In this document: piece after piece, positions 7,828 through 16,580 of the stretch | How positions within the stretch are numbered: the stretch's first letter is position 1 | Layout: the number at the start of each line of letters is the position of its first letter | DNA from: Chloroflexia bacterium SDU3-3 | Lineage (GTDB): Bacteria > Chloroflexota > Chloroflexia > Chloroflexales > Roseiflexaceae | Direction: 5' to 3' | Assembly (NCBI GenBank): GCA_009268125.1 | Contig: WBOU01000018.1 | Location: 1 to 64,000 of the forward strand | Length of the DNA stretch: 64,000 bases | The notes under the pieces: model-generated | The model's database searches: none | Told to the model about the DNA's origin: nothing | The model's input: only the letters and a program-made list of their open reading frames with translations | Position numbers and translations under genes: made by a program

Positions 7828-8868
7828 ATGCACGATATTCTTCCGCCGCTTGACAGCTATAAAGCCATCTACCAGCACGCCCCGCGTTCATTTTCCGCCC
7901 CCGCGCCATCCAGCAGCCTGGCCCAGTGGGGCCAGTGGCGCACCGCGCTGCGCCTGCGCCTGCGCCAGCTGCTGGGCGGGCTTGCTGGCGAGCGCGGCCC
8001 GGCCCCCCAGGCCGTGTTTTCCGCCCCCACGGCCCACCAGGGCTACACCCGCCAGCATGTGATCTTCGAGAGCGCGCCGGGCGAGCAGGTTCCCGCCTGG
8101 CTGCTGGTGCCCGATGGCCTGGCGGGGCCTGCTGCGGCGGCGCTGGCCATCCCTGGCCACAGCTACAGCGTGGATGACACCGTGGGCATCGCCGCCAACG
8201 GCAGCGAGCGCGCTACCCCCGAGGGCTTCCACCAAGATTTTGCCGTGGCGCTGTGCCGCAGGGGGCTGGTGGTGCTGGCCCCCGAGCTGCGCGGCTTCGG
8301 GCGGCGGCGCGAGCCGGGCGACATCGCCGCCGATGGGGGCGGCAACTCGTGCCGCGCGGCAGCCTGGTGGGGCATCATGCTGGGCAGGCCGCTGCTGGGC
8401 AGCCGCGTGTGGGACAGCCTGCGGGCCTTCGACCTGCTGCGATCATTGCCGCAGGTGGATGCGGGCCGGGTCGGCGTGATGGGCGGCTCGGGCGGCGGCG
8501 CGGTGGCGATGCTGGCCGCCGCGCTGGAGCCGCAGATCCGCGCCACGGTGATCGCCAGCTACTTCTGCAGCTTCGCCCAGAGCATCCTGGCCATCGACCA
8601 CTGCGCCTGCAACTACATCCCCGGCCTGCTTGCCGAGGCCGAGGCCTACGACATCGCCGCGCTGATCGCCCCACGCCCCCTGCTGATCGAGTCGGGCGAT
8701 GCCGACCCGATCTTTCCCATCGCTGGCGTGCGCGACGCCTATGGGCGGCTGGCCGAATCCTACGCGGCGCTGGGCGCGAGCGATCAGCTGGGCCTCTTGG
8801 TCTTCCCTGGCGGCCACCAGATCTGCGGGCAGCGGGCCTACGACTGGCTCCCGCAGCAGCTTTCCTAG
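7828..8868 (+). CDS. Alpha/beta hydrolase (acetyl-xylan-esterase/dienelactone-hydrolase-like)
   Basis: 346 aa, cytoplasmic (no signal peptide). After a helical N-terminus (~1-70) the core begins with VPAWLLVPDGLAGP. The nucleophile elbow is GVMGGSGGGAVA, the acid is probably in ESGDADPIFP and the histidine in FPGGHQICG, giving a Ser-Asp-His triad in the expected order. The organisation resembles the large esterase/peptidase-like family related to acetyl xylan esterases and dienelactone hydrolases. The natural substrate cannot be told from sequence. AAGGA lies about 10 bases before the ATG. It stands alone; a 17-bp inverted repeat follows the stop. Confidence 0.8.
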   Translation: MHDILPPLDSYKAIYQHAPRSFSAPAPSSSLAQWGQWRTALRLRLRQLLGGLAGERGPAPQAVFSAPTAHQGYTRQHVIFESAPGEQVPAWLLVPDGLAGPAAAALAIPGHSYSVDDTVGIAANGSERATPEGFHQDFAVALCRRGLVVLAPELRGFGRRREPGDIAADGGGNSCRAAAWWGIMLGRPLLGSRVWDSLRAFDLLRSLPQVDAGRVGVMGGSGGGAVAMLAAALEPQIRATVIASYFCSFAQSILAIDHCACNYIPGLLAEAEAYDIAALIAPRPLLIESGDADPIFPIAGVRDAYGRLAESYAALGASDQLGLLVFPGGHQICGQRAYDWLPQQLS

Positions 8869-8874
8869 CCATGC

Positions 8875-8910
8875 AGCGCGCCCAGGCCGCCACGGCGGCC
8901 TGGGCGCGCT
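8875..8910. terminator. Bidirectional hairpin between convergent genes
   Basis: Perfect 17-bp stem (8875-8891 with 8894-8910) and a two-base centre, six bases after the hydrolase stop and 18 before the stop of the opposing membrane-protein gene. No T run, so it may act mainly as an mRNA 3'-end stabiliser. Confidence 0.65.
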
Positions 8911-8928
8911 CCTTGCACAGCGCGGAAA

Positions 8929-10911
8929 CTAGTGGGTCAGCGGTGTGAGCGAGAGCGACACATCGCCGAACGATGCGCCCAGCCACAGCGCCGCGCCCTG
9001 CGCCGCGATGCCCAGCGCCATAGCCCAGGCGGCCAGCCGCCACCAGCCGCCACGGCGCGCAATCCAGCCCAGCGCCGTGGCCACCGAGACCAGCACAATC
9101 GGCACCGCGAAGTAGAAGTAGCGCACCTGGAGCGCTAGGAACAGATCGATTAAGAAGAAGAAGAGGCAGGTGCCGCCCCATGTCAGCACCAGCAGGCGCT
9201 GGCGCTCATCCAGCCGCGAGCGCAGCAGCAGCGCAGCCCCGAAGGGCAGCAGCAGCAGCCCCAGATCGCTGTAGGCCAGGCGTATGCCTTTGAGCATCAG
9301 CGGTGTCGCGCCCTTGAAGATGCCGATACCCGCGACCGCCGTCTCGGCAATAGGCTCGCCATAGTTGCCCACGATGTCGCCCGCGTGGTCAAGCATGATA
9401 TTCAGGCCGTAGGTGTAGAGAAACAGCAGCGAGAAGACCGCCACCAGCGCCGCCAGGGCGTAGCGCCACCATTGGCGGTAGCTCGGGCGCAGCAGCAGCA
9501 CCAAAAGCAGCAGGCACACCCAGATCGCGGCCAGCAGAGTCTGCCCGATATGCACCAGCATGGGCAGCAGCAGCAGCAGCATGGCCAATGCCCAGCTGCG
9601 CGGCCCGCGATCGTGCAGCGCGTAGAGCAGGCCGAGCGCCAGCAGGGGGATAAACCACTGCGCGAAGACCTGCGCCGAGAAGCCGTAGGCGATAGCGGTG
9701 AACATCGGCAGGCTGCCCGCGTAGAGCACAGCAGCAAAGCGGGCCACATGCCTGCTCTGGCCCAGGTACAGCGCCAGCAGCGCCACGCTCAGCGCCCCGC
9801 TGCCGTCGATCAGGGCCAGCGCGCCCTGCAGCACCACCTGTGGGCTGGTGCTCAGCAAGAATCCCGGTAGCAGCGTGACGTAGGTGCCGGGCGGGTAGAC
9901 GATCACGCCGTTGCCGAACTCGCTTGAGTGGACGGCCAGGATGAGATCGCCGCTCAGCACCTCGCGCGCCCAGCCCTGGTGGTAGTGAAGATCCTGCCCG
10001 GCGAAGGTGGGGAACAGCGCGCCGACCACACGGATGAGACAGGAGATGATCATGATCGCCCACAGCAGCCGAGGCTCTCGGGTATCGCCCGCAAAGATCG
10101 GCAGCGCCTCGATCCTGGGCAGCGCCACCCACGTCACCAGCGCGATGATCAGGCCCGCCGTGAGCATGCGGCTGGCGTACGGCTCGGCCTGGGGCAGCAC
10201 CACGGGCAGCGCCACGGCCACGGCCAGCCCCACCACGGCGGCGACAGCGGCGCGTAGGCCACGCCCGCCGCCCAGCCGCCCCGCTGCCCACCATGCGATG
10301 GCCGCCAGCGCCAGCTGGGCCACGTAGACCACCAGCGGGGGCAGCGGCAGCGGCCCCCGCAGCGGCTCCAGGGTCACGCGGTTGACCTTCAGGCCCAGCG
10401 TGCGCGGGTCGCTGGGCGTCGAGAAAGTCTCGCTCTGGATCTGGATGAGATCGGTGCCCACGGCGCGGGCTGGAACCACCAGCTGCACGTGCTGCGGTGC
10501 GGCGCTGGCCACGAAGGATGTCCACGGGCCACCCTGGCTGGTGGCCAGGCGAGCCTGCCCAGGCTCGGGCCGCCCGCCCAGCTCGAAGGTGAGGCGCACC
10601 GGCGTGCTGGGGCCAAACGGCGAGAGCACGAAGGCGCTGTCGCCCAGCGTCCAGCGATATGTCGCGCCATCGCCGCCCGTCTCGATCCCGCTCATATCCT
10701 GCAAAAAGTAGCTGGCGCGATACGTCCCGGCGTCGATGGTATAGACCGGCGGCCCGAGGCGCAGCGCCACGATGTCGGCGGCCAGCAGGGCCAGGGCTGC
10801 GAGCACCAGCAGCAGCGCGCGCCGCACGGCGGGGTGAAGCGATGTATAGCGAGAAGCGAGGGAGGCCCGAATGGCCTCGGTCGAGGGTTCCACATGCTCA
10901 GAAGAAGCCAC
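8929..10911 (-). CDS. Large polytopic membrane protein, GT-C glycosyltransferase-like
   Basis: 660 aa. A short cytoplasmic N-terminus and one hydrophobic helix (~30-48) are followed by an extracytoplasmic beta-rich domain (~55-190, with LTFELGGRPEPGQ and LVVPARAVGTD), then about ten to twelve hydrophobic helices to the end. The first large loop after the second helix set contains FPTFAGQDLHYHQGWA and YPPGTYVTLLPG, the layout seen in GT-C enzymes that use polyprenyl-phosphate sugars; the acidic residues expected for catalysis are not certain (AGQD is the best candidate). Starts at GTG with AAAGG upstream. It stands alone. An oligosaccharide or arabinose transferase for surface glycans is plausible but not shown. 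Confidence 0.65.
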   Translation of the reverse strand: MASSEHVEPSTEAIRASLASRYTSLHPAVRRALLLVLAALALLAADIVALRLGPPVYTIDAGTYRASYFLQDMSGIETGGDGATYRWTLGDSAFVLSPFGPSTPVRLTFELGGRPEPGQARLATSQGGPWTSFVASAAPQHVQLVVPARAVGTDLIQIQSETFSTPSDPRTLGLKVNRVTLEPLRGPLPLPPLVVYVAQLALAAIAWWAAGRLGGGRGLRAAVAAVVGLAVAVALPVVLPQAEPYASRMLTAGLIIALVTWVALPRIEALPIFAGDTREPRLLWAIMIISCLIRVVGALFPTFAGQDLHYHQGWAREVLSGDLILAVHSSEFGNGVIVYPPGTYVTLLPGFLLSTSPQVVLQGALALIDGSGALSVALLALYLGQSRHVARFAAVLYAGSLPMFTAIAYGFSAQVFAQWFIPLLALGLLYALHDRGPRSWALAMLLLLLPMLVHIGQTLLAAIWVCLLLLVLLLRPSYRQWWRYALAALVAVFSLLFLYTYGLNIMLDHAGDIVGNYGEPIAETAVAGIGIFKGATPLMLKGIRLAYSDLGLLLLPFGAALLLRSRLDERQRLLVLTWGGTCLFFFLIDLFLALQVRYFYFAVPIVLVSVATALGWIARRGGWWRLAAWAMALGIAAQGAALWLGASFGDVSLSLTPLTH

Positions 10912-11024
10912 AATAGTTCGCCTTTATCAGTGATTCCGGTCGACCATTATATGCCAACTTCCCGCGCATGTCTCCTCACGCCCCACGTCGTCAGGTTTCT
11001 GCGTTTTCGACAGAGTGCCGACCC

Positions 11025-11140
11025 TTTTACCACCAAGACACCAAGACACCAAGGAACAAAAAGGAGTCACTACCTACGAAGGTAGAAAGATTCGAGGAAA
11101 AGTGATAAGGCCTTCGAGTCCTCGTGTCTTCGTGGTGAAG
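11025..11140. repeat. Dispersed (CACCAAGA)n-type repeat, copy 2
   Basis: TTTTACCACCAAGACACCAA continues for three 8-bp units at 11025-11055; a second, inverted, degenerate array (CGAGTCCTCGTGTCTTCGTG) lies at 11115-11134. Placed head to head downstream of the lipoate ligase family gene and upstream of the start of the membrane-protein gene. Confidence 0.75.
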
Positions 11141-11170
11141 CATCTTCGGTGACGTAAGAACGCATAGGCC

Positions 11171-12010
11171 CTATCCTGCGTCCTCGGCGGCGAGGGCCGC
11201 GAAGCGCCCACGCTCGCGCTCCAGCGCTGCCCGCTCCGTGTCGCGCCACGCATCGGGCTGCAGCCGCATGCCGGTGCGCTGCGCCAAGGCCCGCTCGAAG
11301 CTGGCGATCACAACATCGGCGCTGGGCTGCGGCCCCAGCTCCTCCAGCCCGATCACGCGCTGGCCCAGCAGCTCGGCTAGGCGCTCGCGGTCGGGCGGGG
11401 CCAGGGCCAGCAGCTCGGCGTTGCGTTGCGGCTGCCAGCGGGTGTAGATGCCGATCTGGAACAGGGCGTTGCCGCGCCGCCGGATCTGGGCCAGCCCCAC
11501 CAGCTTGCGCCCCCCCACCATCACCTCGTAGGGCGACTGGCCGCCGAAGCACACGTGGCGCAGCAGCGGGTCGCGGCTGCGGGTGTCCTCGCGGGCGGCG
11601 GGCACGGCCAGGGCCTGCGTGGCCACCCCCAGCGCCGCGAAAGCATCGGCCCAGGCCTCGCCCACCCAGCGGTACGACTCGGTCACATCGTCGGTGGCAA
11701 GCGGGTGGCTGCGCGGCAGAGCGATGTCGAGCTGCAGCATGTCCTCGTTCAGTACAATGCCACCGCCGCTGGCCCGGCGGTGGATGGCCAGCCCGGCCTG
11801 GGCGCATGCGGCCAGGTCTAGCTCGCCCACCCGCTGCGACGAGCCGAGGATGAGCGATGCGGGGGCGACGCGCGACCAGCGGAGCGCGGGCGTGGCCTGG
11901 TGCTCCAGCTGGGCCAGCATGGCGATGCCGCTGGCGAGGTAGGTGTCGGTGGGGTCGATGCTCCATGGCAGCAGCCGCGCGACGTTGGGTTCGGTTGTTG
12001 AAGAATCCAC
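11171..12010 (-). CDS. Lipoate-protein ligase A / octanoyltransferase (LipM/LplA) family protein
   Basis: 279 aa, full length for a BPL/LplA-type catalytic domain. RRASGGGIVLNEDMLQLDIALPR is the conserved lipoyl-pocket signature (positions ~78-100), and GRKLVGLAQIRRRGNALFQIG supplies the catalytic-lysine region. Members attach lipoate or octanoate to E2 or GcvH domains; whether this one is a ligase or an octanoyl transferase cannot be decided without substrates, and no lipoylated enzyme gene lies nearby. Starts at GTG with a GAGAG...AGG leader. An intrinsic terminator from the ohr gene lies just upstream, so it probably has its own promoter. Confidence 0.85.
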   Translation of the reverse strand: MDSSTTEPNVARLLPWSIDPTDTYLASGIAMLAQLEHQATPALRWSRVAPASLILGSSQRVGELDLAACAQAGLAIHRRASGGGIVLNEDMLQLDIALPRSHPLATDDVTESYRWVGEAWADAFAALGVATQALAVPAAREDTRSRDPLLRHVCFGGQSPYEVMVGGRKLVGLAQIRRRGNALFQIGIYTRWQPQRNAELLALAPPDRERLAELLGQRVIGLEELGPQPSADVVIASFERALAQRTGMRLQPDAWRDTERAALERERGRFAALAAEDAG

Positions 12011-12060
12011 AGGTGCCTGCTCTCTTTCATCATTCAGACAGGCTATTGTACCGCGAGCGC

Positions 12061-12101
12061 AAAAATCCCCTGCGGCGTGAGAAGCCTCACAGCGCAGGGG
12101 A
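12061..12101 (-). terminator. Intrinsic terminator of the ohr gene
   Basis: TCCCCTGCG (12066-12074) pairs with CGCAGGGGA (12093-12101), with an inner GTGAG/CTCAC stem. On the minus strand the hairpin is followed by TTTTT (12061-12065). It lies 25 bases past the Ohr stop. Confidence 0.85.
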
Positions 12102-12125
12102 TAGTGGTGGGCGGGGCGGCGGGGG

Positions 12126-12557
12126 CTAGCCCTCGATGAAGGTCAGCTCCACATCCACGTTGCCGCGCACCGCGTTGCTGTAGGGGCAGACCTTGTGGGC
12201 CAGCTCCAGCAGGTGCTCGCCGACGCGCTGCTCCACGCCGGGGATCGTCACCTCCAGCGCCACGCCCAGCTTGAACCCACCGTCGCCGTTGGGGTGCAGC
12301 GTCACGCTGCCGGTGATCGTCGAGTTGCTGGTGTCGATGCGCTCGCGCCGCGCCACCAGGCCCAGGGCGCTCTGGAAACAGGCCGAGTAGCCCGCCGCGA
12401 ACAGCTGCTCGGGGTTGGTGCCCTGGCCGCCGTTGCCGCCCAGCTCCTTGGGGGTGCTCAGCTGCAGCTCCAGGTGCCCATCCGCCGATGTCACCTTGCC
12501 TTCGCGCCCGCCCTGGACCGTAGCCGATGTTGCGTAGAGAACTTTCTCAGTGGTCAT
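12126..12557 (-). CDS. ohr: Organic hydroperoxide resistance protein (Ohr)
   Basis: 143 aa, canonical Ohr length. The two redox cysteines are Cys60 (GYSACFQSAL) and Cys124 (VCPYSNA), both in family context, and PKELGGNGGQGTNPEQLFAAGY is the characteristic Ohr loop. Ohr reduces fatty-acid and other organic hydroperoxides using lipoyl-protein as electron donor, so the lipoate ligase family gene directly downstream is a fitting neighbour. AAGGAG precedes the ATG. The 53-base gap to the upstream TetR gene holds a 16-base palindrome (operator). Control by a TetR-type rather than the usual MarR-type OhrR is unusual. The second OsmC-family gene at 50.2 kb belongs to a different subfamily. Confidence 0.92.
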   Translation of the reverse strand: MTTEKVLYATSATVQGGREGKVTSADGHLELQLSTPKELGGNGGQGTNPEQLFAAGYSACFQSALGLVARRERIDTSNSTITGSVTLHPNGDGGFKLGVALEVTIPGVEQRVGEHLLELAHKVCPYSNAVRGNVDVELTFIEG

Positions 12558-12577
12558 GGTGGTCTCCTTTGGGTAGA

Positions 12578-12594
12578 TACCTACTAGTAGGTAG
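12578..12594. promoter_or_regulatory. TetR operator candidate upstream of ohr
   Basis: TACCTACTAGTAGGTAG, whose first 16 bases are a perfect palindrome. It shares TACC-N5-GTAGGTAG with the site before the TetR gene (13227-13243). Located 21 bases upstream of the ohr ATG, where bound repressor would block transcription. Confidence 0.75.
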
Positions 12595-12610
12595 TCTATA
12601 GATAAAAGAA

Positions 12611-13216
12611 TTACGCAGCGCGGTAGCGCTGAACAATGGACCGATTGAGCATGCGCAGGCGATCGATGCTGGTATAGGCGCGGGCAGCTAGCATCGCGCC
12701 CTCAAGCGCGGCCAGCAGCAGCTGGGCGGCCAATTCGGGCGGCTCGGCGAAGTGCAGCTCGCCAGCAGCACGGCCAGCCTGGAGAATCCGCGCCAGCAGC
12801 GACTCCTGCTCTTGGTAGAACAGCTGGACCTCGGCGCGCACATCCTCGGGCAGCGTCAGCATCTCGGCGGCCAGCAGAGCGCACAGGCACATGCGCGGCT
12901 TGCCCTGGAACTCTTGGTCGTAGAATGAGACATAGCGCTCAAGCTGCTCTAGCGGGCTGGGCGTGGTGTCGATGACCATCTCGACCCCCACGCGGGCGTC
13001 GGTGCGGTAGCGCTCGACCACGCTGCGGGCCAGATCGCTCTTGCCTGGGAAGTGGTAGTGAATGCTCGCCTTGCGGATGCCGATCTGCTCGGCGATATCG
13101 GCGTAGCTAAACGCGTTATACCCGCTATGCATCATCAGCACGGTTGCCGTATCGATGATATCTTGTTGTGTATTGCGCGCCTCGTGCACGTCCTGAACCT
13201 TTCTCTTCTCAAGCAC
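12611..13216 (-). CDS. TetR/AcrR-family repressor, probable regulator of ohr
   Basis: 201 aa. The N-terminal HTH (~15-60) has the standard TetR layout: IIDTATVLMMHSGYNAFSYADIAEQIG then IRKASIHYHFPGKSDL. The C-terminal ligand/dimer domain contains cysteines in a PRMCLCALLAAEML segment, which could be redox-active given the neighbour, but this is inference. The reading frame begins at GTG 13216, only seven bases from the operator; an alternative GTG at 13189 has GAAAGG eight bases upstream and may be the true start. Transcribed toward ohr, with matching palindromic sites before each gene, so autoregulation plus control of ohr is likely. Confidence 0.85.
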   Translation of the reverse strand: MLEKRKVQDVHEARNTQQDIIDTATVLMMHSGYNAFSYADIAEQIGIRKASIHYHFPGKSDLARSVVERYRTDARVGVEMVIDTTPSPLEQLERYVSFYDQEFQGKPRMCLCALLAAEMLTLPEDVRAEVQLFYQEQESLLARILQAGRAAGELHFAEPPELAAQLLLAALEGAMLAARAYTSIDRLRMLNRSIVQRYRAA

Positions 13217-13222
13217 AGCGTT

Positions 13223-13246
13223 ATTCTACCATTTGGTAGGTAGAAT
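13223..13246. promoter_or_regulatory. Autoregulatory operator of the TetR gene
   Basis: ATTCTACC (13223-13230) is repeated inverted as GGTAGAAT (13239-13246). Inside it, TACCATTTGGTAGGTAG (13227-13243) matches the ohr operator pattern TACC-N5-GTAGGTAG. Confidence 0.75.
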
Positions 13247-13895
13247 GTCAAGCGGAAGATCGAGGTCTATGCATTCTCGTTCGACAGAACGTTTTTACCA
13301 CCAAGACACCAAGGGAACGAATACCCCGAAGACACAAAGGGGCATGGGGAATAATGGTAAAGGGATAGGAGGCCGAAAGCAAGCCAGCTATGCTGGCAAT
13401 GTATCCTTTTTGCCAAGCCGCACAAGCGCGCTCAGCGCGCACAACCCCGGTAGGCCAAATCGGGCAAGCGGCGGTGGATTGGTCTACTGGCCTATCGGGC
13501 CATTGCACAGATTCTACGCCGCCGCATGTGATGGAGAAGACGAGAAGATATATAAAGTATACTGCGTTCTATAGGGGAAATGCCGAGAGCAAGGCGCAGA
13601 AATGCAGTGCTAAAACGTTCAATATCGCATGAGATCTGTGGTACCCTGTGAAGTAAGAATCTTTTGCCCAGCAAATACTTGGTTATCGAAAGTTAATAAT
13701 GTCCCTGTATGATGACGATCAAGATACTGCTAACGGGTAAACCCTGTCTTTTGTTGTGCCTTATAGGTTGCACATGGTTTGTTGGTAGCTTGGGTTGGGC
13801 TGCCTGAAGCGTCTGGATCCGTATGAGGGTGCAGCTTGGCACCTGCAGGTAGAAGTAGTGCTTTCTAGCTGTTCGCTTTTATGCATGGTTGAACT
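13247..13895. other. Long intergenic region before the dCache/STAS gene
   Basis: About 650 bases. The first 100 hold a dispersed repeat copy. The rest is less GC-rich than coding DNA, with a TATGAT at about 13709 and small GC hairpins (GGTGC...GCACC near 13829-13845). No gene is supported. I looked for a riboswitch fold ahead of the sensor gene and found none I recognise. Confidence 0.4.
13292..13341. repeat. Dispersed (CACCAAGA)n-type repeat, copy 3
   Basis: TTTTTACCACCAAGACACCA and a degenerate CCGAAGACACAAAGG extension. The flank TTCGACAGAACG to its left resembles TTTCGACAGAGTGCCG to the left of copy 2, so the mobile or copied unit may extend beyond the array. Confidence 0.75.
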
Positions 13896-15617
13896 ATGAA
13901 CATCGTACATGCTCTTACCCCACGCAACTGGCGGCTGCGCACTCGCCTGCTTGCCATGCTTTTGGTCTTCACCCTGCTGCCGCTGGTGCTGGTGAATGTC
14001 TTCAGCATCCGCCAGTCGAGCAATGCGCTCACCAATGCCATCAGCTCGGACTACGAGGTCTCCTCACGAACTCGGGCAAATCGCATCTCCGAGATATTCA
14101 TCGATCAGGTGCGCCTGCTCGAGCTGCTCTCGGCGAATGATCGGCTGGTGCCAGCGGTGCGGGCAGCCAACAGCAACTACCCATCGAATAGCGCAACTGC
14201 CCGCATCAATGTTGAGGGTACCGAGAAAGATTGGCTCGCTGCATCCGACGATGATTTTCTGGTGCAGCAGTATGTGGATGGGCCGATAGCCGATGATCTG
14301 CGGAAGTTCATGTCGCTGGTGCCTGGCATGATCGACGTGTTCTTCACCGATAAGTATGGGGCGATGGTGGCCAGCACGCGGCGCATGCAGCATTTTGATA
14401 TGTACCACGAAGAGTGGTGGCAGTCGGCTTGGAATGATGACAACGGCGCTATCTATATCAAGGTAGGGCAGCTGGATCGCCCCGAGGAAGGCCAGGGGAT
14501 CATTCTTGCCATTCCGATCCTTAGCTCGACAACAAATCAGCCGATCGGGGTTCTTCGCGCCTCGTACAGCTTTGTGATGGTGCAGAACATCCTCTCGCAG
14601 TATGCATCGCCCGATCTTCCCGATACGCTAGTGGTCGATCGTGACAATAAGATATTGGCGAGCACCAATGCCGCGCTGATCGGCAAGCAAGGCCCAGTGG
14701 CCACCGAGGCAGTGAGTGCGAATGTCGCGTATGGCGAGAACTCGCTTCAAGATGATGGCGATGAGCTCTTTTTTGCCGAAAGTAAACTGCCGACGATCCC
14801 GGATGTGCCGGCGATCAGCGAGCTTGGCTGGCGGGTGATCACGGTGCAGGAGCGCTCGATCGCCTTTGCCCCGGTGATGGCGCAGATCACAAGCGCGCTG
14901 CTTACGGGCGTAGTGGTGTTGCTCACCGCGCTGGGTGCGGCCTTCTTCTTTGGCAGCCGCCTCTCGGCACCGCTGATGCAGCTGGCCTCGCTGGCGCAGG
15001 CGGGTGATCTGGGCACGATCGCCGCGCGTGTGGGCCAGGGTGGCCGCGACGAGATCGAGCTGCTGGGCCAGAGCTTGCAAGATTTCGCACGGCGGCTGCT
15101 GCGCTCGCAGGAGGATATTGCGGCGATCAACCGCGGGCTTGAGCAAACGGTCGAGGAGCGCACCGTCGAGCTTCGCCAGATGGTGGGCGAGCAGGAGGAG
15201 CTGCTTTCAACACAAAAGCAGCTGCTCGCCCAGATCGCCGATATGTCGATCCCTGTGCTGCCTGTGGTTAAGGGCGTGGTGGTCATACCGTTGATCGGCA
15301 GCATCGACAGCGGTCGCGCCTCGCTGCTGGCCGATCGGCTGCTCGAAGGCGTCGAGCTTGAGCAGGCCCGTGTGATCCTGCTCGACATTACAGGCGTGCC
15401 GATTGTGGATAGCCAAGTTGCCGCAGCGCTGCTGCAGGCCATCCATGCGGCACGCCTGCTGGGCGCCCATACCATCCTGGTGGGCGTGCGCCCCGAGATC
15501 GCGCAGGCTCTGGTCAGCCTTGGTATCGACCTCGGCGATGTGAAGACGACCGCCTCGCTGCAGGAAGGGCTGCGCAGGGCACAGGCCCTGGTGCAGCGCA
15601 AGACTATTCTGGCATAA
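13896..15617 (+). CDS. Membrane sensor: Cache-HAMP-coiled coil-STAS
   Basis: 573 aa. A cytoplasmic start, TM helix (~18-40), extracytoplasmic dCache-like domain (~43-330, with DVFFTDKYGAMVAST and VDRDNKILAST strands), second TM (~335-357), HAMP (~358-408, RLSAPLMQLASLAQAGDLG), coiled coil (~410-460) and an RsbR-type STAS domain (~463-565) with LDITGVPIVDSQVA and VGVRPEIAQAL. There is no kinase or cyclase output, so signalling must pass through STAS partners such as RsbT-like kinases, which are not encoded here. The STAS half is a clear relative of that at 413-1528, but the sensor half differs. A rho-independent terminator follows at 15651, so it is monocistronic. The ligand of the Cache domain is unknown. 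Confidence 0.85.
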   Translation: MNIVHALTPRNWRLRTRLLAMLLVFTLLPLVLVNVFSIRQSSNALTNAISSDYEVSSRTRANRISEIFIDQVRLLELLSANDRLVPAVRAANSNYPSNSATARINVEGTEKDWLAASDDDFLVQQYVDGPIADDLRKFMSLVPGMIDVFFTDKYGAMVASTRRMQHFDMYHEEWWQSAWNDDNGAIYIKVGQLDRPEEGQGIILAIPILSSTTNQPIGVLRASYSFVMVQNILSQYASPDLPDTLVVDRDNKILASTNAALIGKQGPVATEAVSANVAYGENSLQDDGDELFFAESKLPTIPDVPAISELGWRVITVQERSIAFAPVMAQITSALLTGVVVLLTALGAAFFFGSRLSAPLMQLASLAQAGDLGTIAARVGQGGRDEIELLGQSLQDFARRLLRSQEDIAAINRGLEQTVEERTVELRQMVGEQEELLSTQKQLLAQIADMSIPVLPVVKGVVVIPLIGSIDSGRASLLADRLLEGVELEQARVILLDITGVPIVDSQVAAALLQAIHAARLLGAHTILVGVRPEIAQALVSLGIDLGDVKTTASLQEGLRRAQALVQRKTILA

Positions 15618-15650
15618 CCCTCAACTGGCCCGCACACATCTGCATCCAAG

Positions 15651-15684
15651 AGCATCGGCGATTCATTTCGCCGATGCTTTTTTG
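15651..15684 (+). terminator. Intrinsic terminator
   Basis: Perfect 10-bp stem AGCATCGGCG / CGCCGATGCT (15651-15660, 15669-15678), eight-base loop and a T7 run. It ends the Cache/STAS transcript. Confidence 0.92.
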
Positions 15685-15806
15685 GTATTTTGAAGGTTTG
15701 CGGCCACGCTCTTGATAGTATATGATGCGTACGCTGTGTTTTATGGACAGATTCTTGTTCCTGTAGATGCGTCACAGGCTGGCGCATTCTGAGGGGAGGC
15801 TTGCTT

Positions 15807-16580
15807 ATGGGGAAGCGTATTGGCATCTTTGTGATCGCCTATAATGCGGAATCCACCCTGCAGACGGTGCTTACCCGTATTCCTGCGGCGATCGTTGACA
15901 AAGTAGAGGAGATCTTTGTCATTGACGATTGCAGCACCGATCGGACGTATGAGGTGGGGCAGAGCTATGCTGCTGGTCCGGCGGCGAAGAAGCTTACGGT
16001 GCATCGCAATGCGGTAAACCAGATGTATGGCGGAAACCAGAAGCGCGGGTATCAGTATGCGATGGAGCGCGGGCTGGACATTGTGGTGCTGCTCCATGGC
16101 GATGGTCAGTATGCGCCCGAGGTGATGCAGGCGCTGCTTGACCCGCTGGAGCGCGGCCAAGCCGAGATGGTGATGGGGTCGCGGATGATGATCCCAGGGG
16201 CGGCGCGGCGGGGCCGAATGCCGCTCTATAAATTTGTGGGCAATAAGATTCTCTCGTGGACGCAAAATTTCCTGCTGGGCAGCCGCTTCACCGAGTTTCA
16301 CTCGGGCTATCGCGCCTATGCCACTAGCGCGCTGCGCTCGCTCGATTTTTCACAGATGACCGATAGCTGGCACTTTGATACGCAGATCATCCTGAACTTT
16401 CTGCGGCGTGGCTACCGGATCGTAGAGGTTCCGATCCCGACGTACTATGGTGATGAGATCTGCCATGTGAATGGAGTGCCCTATGCCTTCGAGTGCATCA
16501 AAGCCACAGCCGCCTATGCCTGGAATAACCGATTTAAACCCTGGCTGGCACTACGTCCAACACACCGATCCGCAGAGTAG
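15807..16580 (+). CDS. GT2 family glycosyltransferase (polyprenyl-phosphate-sugar synthase-like)
   Basis: 257 aa. GT-A fold with EEIFVIDDCSTDRT (donor-binding aspartates), LLHGDGQYAPE as the DXD equivalent, and FHSGYRAYATSAL and DSWHFDTQIILNFL acceptor-side motifs, as in dolichol-phosphate-mannose-synthase-like enzymes. No membrane helix. GAGGGGAGG ends seven bases before ATG 15807, so I prefer this start to the TTG two codons upstream. The end overlaps the following methyltransferase gene by 65 bases, and that gene overlaps the YfhO-like gene, so the three are co-translated and probably build or modify one surface glycan, this enzyme loading a lipid carrier. Confidence 0.85.
   Translation: MGKRIGIFVIAYNAESTLQTVLTRIPAAIVDKVEEIFVIDDCSTDRTYEVGQSYAAGPAAKKLTVHRNAVNQMYGGNQKRGYQYAMERGLDIVVLLHGDGQYAPEVMQALLDPLERGQAEMVMGSRMMIPGAARRGRMPLYKFVGNKILSWTQNFLLGSRFTEFHSGYRAYATSALRSLDFSQMTDSWHFDTQIILNFLRRGYRIVEVPIPTYYGDEICHVNGVPYAFECIKATAAYAWNNRFKPWLALRPTHRSAE

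Noticed and set aside
11025-11140. Dispersed repeats as transposon ends
   Set aside because: No transposase, target-site duplication or long inverted repeat is visible around the copies; I report them only as repeats.
13700-13895. Possible riboswitch ahead of the Cache/STAS gene
   Set aside because: Small hairpins exist, but I could not match the conserved core of c-di-GMP or any other riboswitch class I know.
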